Shown piece after piece: positions 13,912 through 19,664 of a DNA stretch of 19,664 bases. The stretch is from contig NZ_LSJM01000434.1 in NCBI RefSeq assembly GCF_001557215.1, positions 1 through 19,664 of the forward strand, in the 5' to 3' direction. The position numbers and the translations under genes are program-made. The notes under the pieces were generated by a model. The model was not told the origin of the DNA and ran no database searches. It was given only the letters and a program-made list of their open reading frames with translations. The stretch comes from Sphingomonas sp. CCH9-E2 (GTDB taxonomy: Bacteria; Pseudomonadota; Alphaproteobacteria; Sphingomonadales; Sphingomonadaceae). Every line of letters begins with the position of its first letter. Position 1 is the stretch's first letter.

Positions 13912-13928
13912 CTGGCATGCCTTTTGCT
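13912..13928 (+). promoter_or_regulatory. Sigma-54 (-24/-12) promoter for the transglycosylase-flhA-fliA unit
   Basis: CTGGCATGCCTTTTGCT matches YTGGCACGRNNNTTGCW except for T at the second C of GGCAC and C at the R position. GG (13914-13915) and GC (13926-13927) are 10 bases apart. The predicted start is near 13939, 27 bases before the next ATG. Two activator-type dyads lie just upstream. Confidence 0.8.
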
Positions 13929-13965
13929 GATCTCCCCGAACCCAAGGGGATGAGAAGCAAGGCCT

Positions 13966-14841
13966 ATGACCGTACCTTCGATCGGAGCCAGGACGCACGT
14001 CACCACGGCGATCGCGACGGCGAGCCAGAAGACCGGCATCGACTTCAACTATCTGCTCGGCCAGGCACAGGTCGAAAGCGGCATGCGCGCCGATGCGCGT
14101 GCACGGACGTCCAGCGCGACGGGCCTCTATCAGTTCATCGAACAAAGCTGGCTCGGCGTGATCAAGGATCATGGCGAGAAGCACGGTCTGGGCTGGGCGG
14201 CGGACAGCATCCGCCAGACCGCCACTGGCCGCTACACCGTATCCGATCCGGCGACGCGCCAGGCGATCCTGTCGCTGCGCAACGATCCGCAGGCCGCGTC
14301 GCTGATGGCGGCCGAACATGCCAGCGACAACAAGGACGCGCTGGAAGCATCTTTGGGGCGCGAGGCGACCGGCACCGACCTCTACATGGCGCATTTCCTG
14401 GGGCTTGGCGGCGCGCGCAAATTCCTGCGCGCGATGGATGCCGATCCGACGCGCGGCGCGGCGAGCCTGTTTCCCGCCGCCGCGCGCGCCAACCGCAACA
14501 TCTTCTATGCCGCCGACGGATCGCAGCGTTCGCTGGGGCAGATTTATGAGCGCTTTGCCGGAAAGCTCGATCGCGGGGCTGCTGCAGTCGGCGCGACCGG
14601 TGCCGCATCGGGCAGCCTCGACGCCCGCTTCCAGACGCTCGTCGCGTCGCTCGGCGAGGACGTCGAGGTGGTGCTGGGCAACGAAGCGGTCGGGCAGGAT
14701 CGCGGCTGGCTGACCACGCTCGACCGGCTCGAAAGCGCCGGGCGCCTCAAGGCATCGGCGCTGCCGACCGTCAATCCGCTGCGCCCGACGCCGGAAACGG
14801 CGCGGCTTGCCTATCTCATGCTCGCGCAGATGGGGGCCTGA
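13966..14841 (+). CDS. Flagellum-associated lytic transglycosylase (SLT domain)
   Basis: This 291-residue protein has a lytic transglycosylase fold at about residues 10-190. The catalytic glutamate is Glu37 in LLGQAQVESGM, followed by the SSATGLYQFIEQSW motif (49-62) and a later YMAHFLGLGGARKFL. It would cut peptidoglycan glycan strands to let the rod pass the wall. No Sec signal peptide is evident (MTVPSIGARTHVTTAIATAS), so export through the flagellar type III system is a reasonable inference. It likely replaces the muramidase half missing from FlgJ. The C-terminal 100 residues have no function I recognise. Ribosome-binding sequence is poor: AAGG lies only 3 bases from the ATG. It heads the sigma-54 unit and is 6 bases upstream of flhA. 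Confidence 0.85.
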   Translation: MTVPSIGARTHVTTAIATASQKTGIDFNYLLGQAQVESGMRADARARTSSATGLYQFIEQSWLGVIKDHGEKHGLGWAADSIRQTATGRYTVSDPATRQAILSLRNDPQAASLMAAEHASDNKDALEASLGREATGTDLYMAHFLGLGGARKFLRAMDADPTRGAASLFPAAARANRNIFYAADGSQRSLGQIYERFAGKLDRGAAAVGATGAASGSLDARFQTLVASLGEDVEVVLGNEAVGQDRGWLTTLDRLESAGRLKASALPTVNPLRPTPETARLAYLMLAQMGA

Positions 14842-14847
14842 CCCGCA

Positions 14848-16938
14848 ATGAACGCAGCTTCGCTCAAGGGCGGCATCCTTCCGGGCTTGCGCAGCTTCGC
14901 GCTGCCGATCGCGATCCTCGTGCTCGTCGCGATGATGGTCGTGCCGGTGCCGACCTTCCTGCTCGACGCCTTCTTCATCATGAACATCATCATCAGCCTT
15001 GCCGTGCTGATGGTGGCGCTCAATGCGCAAAAGCCGCTCGATTTCTCCGCCTTCCCGACCGTGCTGCTGTTCGCGACGCTGTTCCGCCTCGGTCTCAACG
15101 TCGCCTCGACCCGCGTCGTGCTGGGTCACGGCCATGAGGGCGAGGCGGCGGCCGGCCACGTGATCGAGGCGTTCGGGACGTTCATGATCGGCGGCGATTA
15201 CATCGTCGGCCTGTTCGTGTTCGCGATCCTGATCATCATCAACATGATCGTGGTGACCAAGGGTGCAGGGCGCGTGTCCGAAGTGTCGGCGCGCTTCACC
15301 CTCGATGCCTTGCCGGGCAAGCAGATGGCGATCGACGCCGATCTCAACGCCGGCCTGATCACGCCGGACGAAGCCAAGGCGCGCCGGATCGAGGTGTCGA
15401 CCGAGGCCGATTTCTACGGCGCAATGGACGGTTCGTCCAAGTTCGTGAAGGGCGACGCGGTCGCCGGCCTGCTGATCCTGTTCATCAACATCATCGGCGG
15501 CATGATCCTCGGCCCGATCAGCCATGGCCTGACGCTCGGCGAGGCGGCGCAGACCTATGTCCTGCTCGCCATCGGCGATGCGCTGGTCGCGCAGATCCCG
15601 GCGCTGCTCCTGTCGATCGCCGCAGCCGCGATCGTCACCCGGGTCAGCGCGGACAAGGACCAGGACCTGACCGGCCAGATCAGCAGCCAGTTCGGCAGCC
15701 ATCGGACCTGGACCCCGGTCGCGGTCATCACCGCGCTGCTCGGCCTGCTGCCCGGCATGCCCGCCTTCATCATCCTGCCCGCCGCCGCCGGATCGGGCTT
15801 CATGGCGTGGAAAATGTGGCAGGCGAGCAAGCTGCCGCCGCCCCCCGCTGCGGTCGAGGCGGCCGAGCCGGTCGATCCCGCGCGCATCGGCTGGGACGAG
15901 GTCACCGACAATATGCAGGTGATGATCGACATCGGCTATGGCCTGGTGCCGCTGGTCGACGAACGCCGCGGCGGCGCGCTGATGGGCCGCATCACCGGCG
16001 TGCGGCGTCAGCTGTCGAAGGAGCTCGGCTTCGTCGTGCCGCAGGTGCGCGTGCGCGACGACATCAACATGGCCCCCTATGCCTATCGCATCGTCGTTGG
16101 CGGCGTGGTGATCGGCGAGGACAGCGTCTCACCCGACGAGATGCTGGCGCTCGACACTGGGCAAGCGGTCGGCAAGCTGCCGGGAAAGCCCGCCAAGGAC
16201 CCGACCTTCGGGCTCGACGCGATCTGGATCTCGCCGGCCGACGCCGATGCCGCGACCGGGCAAGGCTGGCTGGTGGTCGATCCGGGCACGGTGATGGCGA
16301 CGCATCTCAACCAGGCGCTGATCCAGAATGCCTCCGATCTGCTCGGCCCGGACGAGGTGCAGGCGCTGCTCGACGGCCTGCGCGAACGCGCGGCGCAGCT
16401 GGTCGCCTCGCTCTCGCCCAACCCGCTGCCGATCACGACGCTGACTCAGGTGCTGCGCGGGCTGCTGGCGGAAAACATCCCACTCAAGGAATTCCGCCGC
16501 ATCGCCGCCGCAATCGCGCTTGCCGCGCAAAAGACCGCCGACGCCGACGAGATTATCGAGCTGATCCGCCCAGAGCTCGGCCCGCTGATCATCCAGCGGC
16601 TGTGCGGCGTGCGCGAACCGCTGCGGGTGATGACGCTGGAGGGCCAGCTCGAGGCGCTGCTGGGTCAGGCGATCCGCTCCGACCCGTCGAAGCGCCACAC
16701 GATCGAACCCGACCTTGGCCGCCGTATCGTCGATGCGCTGCAGCGCGCCGCCCAGCCGCTCGTCGCCGAGGCCAAGCCGTTCGCGCTGGTGGTCCAGCCG
16801 ACGATCCGCATCGCAATCCGCAAACTCGTCCGCACCGTCCTGCCCGACACCCCGGTGATGAGCTTCTTTGAAGTGCCGGAGGACAAGTCGGTCGAGGTCG
16901 TCGCCGTGATCGGCGCACCGGAGGCACTTGCCGCATGA
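14848..16938 (+). CDS. flhA: Flagellar type III export gate protein FlhA
   Basis: At 696 residues with about eight N-terminal transmembrane helices (roughly 19-34, 38-57, 66-82, 111-137, 205-222, 238-264, 288-303, 305-321) and a soluble C-terminal half from about 330, this is full-length FlhA. The FHIPEP signature is clear at 147-170 (SARFTLDALPGKQMAIDADLNAGL), preceded by FPTVLLFATLFRLGLNVASTRVVL. FlhA forms the nonameric export gate that uses proton motive force and docks chaperone-substrate complexes, including FlgN-bound cargo, on its cytoplasmic ring. The ATG is 6 bases after the transglycosylase stop and lacks a strong ribosome-binding site. Its own stop overlaps the fliA ATG (ATGA). 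Confidence 0.97.
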   Translation: MNAASLKGGILPGLRSFALPIAILVLVAMMVVPVPTFLLDAFFIMNIIISLAVLMVALNAQKPLDFSAFPTVLLFATLFRLGLNVASTRVVLGHGHEGEAAAGHVIEAFGTFMIGGDYIVGLFVFAILIIINMIVVTKGAGRVSEVSARFTLDALPGKQMAIDADLNAGLITPDEAKARRIEVSTEADFYGAMDGSSKFVKGDAVAGLLILFINIIGGMILGPISHGLTLGEAAQTYVLLAIGDALVAQIPALLLSIAAAAIVTRVSADKDQDLTGQISSQFGSHRTWTPVAVITALLGLLPGMPAFIILPAAAGSGFMAWKMWQASKLPPPPAAVEAAEPVDPARIGWDEVTDNMQVMIDIGYGLVPLVDERRGGALMGRITGVRRQLSKELGFVVPQVRVRDDINMAPYAYRIVVGGVVIGEDSVSPDEMLALDTGQAVGKLPGKPAKDPTFGLDAIWISPADADAATGQGWLVVDPGTVMATHLNQALIQNASDLLGPDEVQALLDGLRERAAQLVASLSPNPLPITTLTQVLRGLLAENIPLKEFRRIAAAIALAAQKTADADEIIELIRPELGPLIIQRLCGVREPLRVMTLEGQLEALLGQAIRSDPSKRHTIEPDLGRRIVDALQRAAQPLVAEAKPFALVVQPTIRIAIRKLVRTVLPDTPVMSFFEVPEDKSVEVVAVIGAPEALAA

Positions 16939-17675
16939 CTTATCAGCCAAGCCCCAATGAGTTCGCCATCACCTATGATCGCCGTGGCGATACGCGGCGC
17001 GACATGGACGCGCTGGTGCGCAAGCATATGCCGCTGGTCCGCCGGCTCGCTTGGCATGTCCATGGGTCGATGAGCACGCTGATCGATGTCGAGGATCTGG
17101 TGCAGATCGGGCTGGTCGCGCTGGTCGAGGCGGCGGCGAGTTTCGAGGATCGCGGGCTGGTCAGCTTCGACCAGTATCTTCACACCCGCGTGCGCGGCGC
17201 GATGATCGACGAGTTGCGGCGGCAGGCGACGCTGACGCGCGGCGCGATGAAGCGGCGGCGTGCCTATCAGGATGCCGTGACCGCGCTCGCCGCCGATGGC
17301 GCGCGGCCCGACGAGGCGGCGGTCGCGTCGAAGCTCGGCGTGACCGTCGAGAAGCTGCGCAGCGACTATGCCAGCGCGGAGGCGGTGCGGTTCGATTCGA
17401 TCGACGATGTCTATTCGGACGAAGGCCCGTGGTTCATGTCCGACGCGCCGGACGCCTTCGATCAGGTCGCCGACGCCGACCAGCGCGAGGCGCTGATCGA
17501 AGCGATCGCAGAGCTGCCCGAAAAGGAGCAGCTGGTGATTCAGCTCTATTATGTCGAGGAACTCAACCTCGAGGAAATCGGCCAGGTGATCGGCGTCGGC
17601 GCCGCCCGCGTCTGCCAGATCAAGAAAAGCGCGCACGACCGGCTGAAAAAGGGGCTGATGCGGCGATTGGGGTGA
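16935..17675 (+). CDS. fliA: RNA polymerase sigma factor FliA (sigma-28)
   Basis: The 246-residue product has sigma region 2 at about 25-95 (KHMPLVRRLAWHVHGSMSTLIDVEDLVQIGLVALVEAAASF...VRGAMIDELRR), region 3 at about 105-150, and region 4 at about 185-240 with a helix-turn-helix (LNLEEIGQVIGVGAARVCQIKKSAHDRL). The FDQYLHTRVRGAMIDELR stretch is typical of the flagellar sigma group. FliA directs late flagellar transcription and is inhibited by FlgM, also in this window. It is coupled to flhA by ATGA overlap, so the sigma-54 promoter at 13912 probably drives it. This places FliA below a sigma-54 activator in the hierarchy. Confidence 0.94.
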   Translation: MTYQPSPNEFAITYDRRGDTRRDMDALVRKHMPLVRRLAWHVHGSMSTLIDVEDLVQIGLVALVEAAASFEDRGLVSFDQYLHTRVRGAMIDELRRQATLTRGAMKRRRAYQDAVTALAADGARPDEAAVASKLGVTVEKLRSDYASAEAVRFDSIDDVYSDEGPWFMSDAPDAFDQVADADQREALIEAIAELPEKEQLVIQLYYVEELNLEEIGQVIGVGAARVCQIKKSAHDRLKKGLMRRLG

Positions 17676-17721
17676 TGCGCTTTTTGCGAGACAGTCGCGA
17701 CTGGCGTGCTACGCAAGCGGG

Positions 17722-18075
17722 GTGCGTCGTCATCTCTATCTGATCGCCGGGTTCCTGTGCCTTGGCCTCGCGGTGATCGGGGCGGTGCTGCCGGTGATGC
17801 CCACGACGGTGTTCGTGATCATGGCCGCCTATTGTTTTGCGCGCAGCTCGCCCGCGCTCGAACGCCGCTTGCTCGAACATCCGCGCTTCGGCCCGCACCT
17901 CGCGCGGTGGCGCGCAAACGGCGCGGTCAGCCGCAGCGGCAAGATTGCCGCGAGCATTGCCTTTGCGGTCAGCATCGCGCTGACCTTCGCGCTGACCGCC
18001 ATGCCCTGGCCGCTGATCCCGATCGGCGCGGCGGTCGTGATCGGCGGTTGGCTCTGGACTCGGCCCGAAGCCTGA
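17722..18075 (+). CDS. YbaN/DUF454-family inner-membrane protein
   Basis: From the GTG at 17722 the product is 117 residues with hydrophobic segments at about 5-24, 27-40, 74-92 and 97-112. The segment LPVMPTTVFVIMAAYCFARSSPALERRLLEHPRFGPHLARW (about 23-63) is the DUF454 signature. No biochemical role is known to me for this family. It follows fliA by 46 bases in the same direction but has no evident flagellar link. The start is uncertain: there is no ATG in a suitable place and the ribosome-binding sequence is weak (AAGCGGG close to the GTG). A 12-base palindrome, CAGTCGCGACTG, lies at 17692-17703 upstream. Confidence 0.8.
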   Translation: MRRHLYLIAGFLCLGLAVIGAVLPVMPTTVFVIMAAYCFARSSPALERRLLEHPRFGPHLARWRANGAVSRSGKIAASIAFAVSIALTFALTAMPWPLIPIGAAVVIGGWLWTRPEA

Positions 18076-18132
18076 CGCCTTGCCCTCGGCGTCCCCGTCG
18101 TTAGGGTCGCGCGATCAGCTAGAGGGGTTTCC

Positions 18133-19518
18133 ATGAAGCGTATCTTCGCCGCCGCATTGCTTTGCACCGCGCTCGCCGCGCCGGCCTTTGCCCAGACCGC
18201 CGCGCCCGCGCCGGTCACCAGCGCCGCGCCGGCGACCGACTGGACGGTGAAGCCCGAATGGATTTCGGCGCATCTCCGCTTCCTCGCCGGACCGGAGCTG
18301 CAGGGGCGCGGCAGCGCGACGCGCGACGAGGCGATTGCCGCGGCGTACGTGGCGGCGCGCTTTCAGGGCTATGGGCTGCAGCCTGCGCCGGGCAGTGATT
18401 CCTATGTGCAGAAGATCAAGGTGATCCGCCCCCGGCTGGACGGCGCGCCGACACTGACCGTCGCTGGGAAAGCGGTGAAGGGCGCGACGCTGATCCTGGG
18501 CGGTGCCGACAGCGTGACGGGCAGTGCGACCCCCTATGCCGGAGACGACGCTGCCGCGCTACCCGCGGGCGAGATCGTGTTCGTGGCGAGCGCGAAAATC
18601 TCGCCTTCCGCAGCGATCCGGGCCGCGCGCAGCAAGGGCGCGAAACTGCTCGTCCTGCGCGCGAGCGAGGCGACGGCGAAATTGTGGGAACAGATCGGCA
18701 AGCAGCCGCGCCTGACCGCCTACCTCCACGGCCAGCCGCCAAAGGACGGGCTGTCGGTGATCGTCCTCCCCGCCAAGGCGTTCGACATGGCTGCGAAGGC
18801 GGCGGGCAAGCCGGTCGCGATGCAGGTCAACCTGATCCGCGACGCGGTCGAGACGACCAACGCCATCGGCTATTTGCCCGGCACCGATCCCAAGGCGGGG
18901 GTGATCCTGCTCGCGGCGCATGTCGACCATCTCGGCGTCCAGCCCGACGGGACGGTGATGTATGGCGCGAACGACGATGCCTCGGGCGTCGCCGCGGTGC
19001 TCGAACTCGCCCATGCACTGAGCAGCGGCAAGCGGCACAAGCGCGGCATCCTGTTCGCGGCGTTCGGGGCGGAGGAGATGGGCGGCTTCGGATCGCGCGC
19101 CTTCGCCGCTGCGCCGCCGGTGCCGCTGGGCGACATCGTCGCCAACCTCGCGTTCGAGATGATCGGCGCGCAGGATCCCAAACTGCCCGCGGGCACGATG
19201 ATGATGACCGGGTTCGAACGCTCGACGCTCGGCCCCGCGCTGGTCAAGCGCGGCGCACTGGTGGCGAAGGACCCCTACCCCGAGCAGAACTTCTTCGCGC
19301 GATCCGACAACTACCAGCTCGCGCTGCGCGGGGTGGTCGCGCACACCATTTCCGGCTGGGCAGTGACGCCAACCTATCACTCGCCGCAGGACACCATCGC
19401 CAATCTCGACGTCCCGTTCATGACCCGCGCAGTCCAGTCGCTGATCGGCCCGGTGCGCTGGCTCGCCGATGGCGACTACCGCCCCGACTGGACCCCGGGC
19501 GGCAAGCCGGGGGAGTAG
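18133..19518 (+). CDS. Exported M28-family metallopeptidase with PA domain
   Basis: The 461-residue precursor has a Sec signal peptide (MKRIFAAALLCTALAAPAFA, cleavage before Q21). A region at about 110-235 fits a protease-associated insert. The M28 zinc-peptidase core follows: AAHVDHLG (His263, Asp265), GANDDASG (Asp281), the catalytic glutamate pair GAEE (314-315), FEMIG (Glu342) and TYHSPQD (His416). These supply the two-zinc site of an aminopeptidase or related hydrolase acting in the periplasm or outside. The substrate is unknown. The fourth ligand position is Glu where many members have Asp. A good AGAGGGG lies 5 bases upstream of the ATG. It looks unrelated to motility and marks the edge of the flagellar cluster. 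Confidence 0.88.
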   Translation: MKRIFAAALLCTALAAPAFAQTAAPAPVTSAAPATDWTVKPEWISAHLRFLAGPELQGRGSATRDEAIAAAYVAARFQGYGLQPAPGSDSYVQKIKVIRPRLDGAPTLTVAGKAVKGATLILGGADSVTGSATPYAGDDAAALPAGEIVFVASAKISPSAAIRAARSKGAKLLVLRASEATAKLWEQIGKQPRLTAYLHGQPPKDGLSVIVLPAKAFDMAAKAAGKPVAMQVNLIRDAVETTNAIGYLPGTDPKAGVILLAAHVDHLGVQPDGTVMYGANDDASGVAAVLELAHALSSGKRHKRGILFAAFGAEEMGGFGSRAFAAAPPVPLGDIVANLAFEMIGAQDPKLPAGTMMMTGFERSTLGPALVKRGALVAKDPYPEQNFFARSDNYQLALRGVVAHTISGWAVTPTYHSPQDTIANLDVPFMTRAVQSLIGPVRWLADGDYRPDWTPGGKPGE

Positions 19519-19531
19519 GAGGCCGCTATAA

Positions 19532-19664
19532 TCCTCCCCCGCCAGAGGGAGGTGTCGCCGAAGGCGGCGGAGGGGGCGGACGGCGGTGCGCTGTCGCCTC
19601 TTGCCGTCGTGCTTCCTCCCCCTCCGTCACGCTGCGCGTGCCACCTCCCCCTGGCGGGGGAGGA
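19532..19664. repeat. GC-rich palindromic repeat element at the window edge
   Basis: Outer arms 19532-19554 and 19642-19664 are complementary at 22 of 23 positions. Inner arms GGAGGGGG (19569-19576) and CCCCCTCC (19618-19625) also pair. Between outer and inner arms each side has its own small hairpin: CGCC-GAA-GGCG on the left and CACGC-TGC-GCGTG on the right. The whole folds as a clover-like cruciform of at least 133 bases starting 13 bases after the peptidase stop. Similar CCTCCCCC...GGGGGAGG palindromes are, from memory, common between genes in sphingomonad genomes. It may also act as a terminator. The element could extend past the window. Confidence 0.75.

Noticed and set aside
13864..15702. 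A 612-codon minus-strand open frame opposite the transglycosylase and flhA
   Set aside because: It has shadow-frame composition with many charged residues and His/Asp runs, and would cover the sigma-54 promoter and two well-supported genes.
17682..17721. Possible housekeeping promoter (TTGCGA ... TGCTAC) and 12-base palindrome before the DUF454 gene
   Set aside because: The -10-like box is a poor match and the palindrome is short; not enough to call a promoter or operator, though it is mentioned with the gene.
1..19664. tRNA, rRNA, CRISPR array, insertion sequence, prophage or attachment site
   Set aside because: I saw no tRNA-like cloverleaf, no regularly spaced repeats, and no transposase or integrase coding sequence on either strand.

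Overview
The window is a high-GC stretch that looks like a sphingomonad-type alphaproteobacterium. That assignment is inferred from protein character, a TonB-receptor remnant and the style of its GC-rich palindromic repeats; no rRNA or other marker gene confirms it. Almost all of it is one half of a flagellar gene cluster, and nearly every base is coding.

Layout. 3-506 (+) is the C-terminal end of a TonB-dependent outer-membrane receptor. A large hairpin (532-619) separates it from the convergent stator genes motB and motA (639-2408, minus). Upstream of motA lies the minus-strand operon flgB-C-D-E-F-G-H-I-J-K-L (read from 11229 down to 2502), encoding rod, hook, hook cap, P and L rings, rod-binding protein and hook-filament junction proteins. 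A 223-bp divergent control region (11230-11452) separates it from the plus-strand genes: a second, unusual MotA/MotB-like pair, flgA, a terminator, flgM and flgN, then a lytic transglycosylase, flhA and fliA (to 17675). The window ends with a DUF454/YbaN-type membrane protein, an exported M28 peptidase and a GC-rich palindromic repeat at the right edge.

Regulation visible in the sequence. I find three near-consensus sigma-54 (-24/-12) promoters: one for flgB (minus), one for the MotA-like gene (plus) and one for the transglycosylase-flhA-fliA unit. Two of these regions carry nearly identical enhancer-like dyads, CGGCAA-GGAT-TTGCCG (11335-11350) and CGGCAA-TGAT-TTGCCG (13822-13837). Each sits 75-76 bases upstream of the -24 GG of its plus-strand promoter, and the second lies inside the flgN coding sequence. 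Two further sites, upstream of motA and flgM, share a [AC]AAG-type box and a GTCGTT box at identical 11-base spacing and are candidate sigma-28 (FliA) promoters. Together they suggest a cascade: a sigma-54 activator turns on the basal body, second stator and fliA; FliA then turns on motAB and its own anti-sigma factor flgM. The activator gene is not in this window.

The most unusual genes are the second stator-like pair. The MotA-like protein lacks the first MotA transmembrane segment, giving an ExbB/TolQ-like three-helix layout. Its MotB-like partner keeps the membrane aspartate but has lost the peptidoglycan-binding aspartate of the OmpA-like domain. FlgJ is also split: the flgJ gene encodes only the rod-binding domain, and a separate transglycosylase without an evident signal peptide is encoded in the sigma-54 unit.
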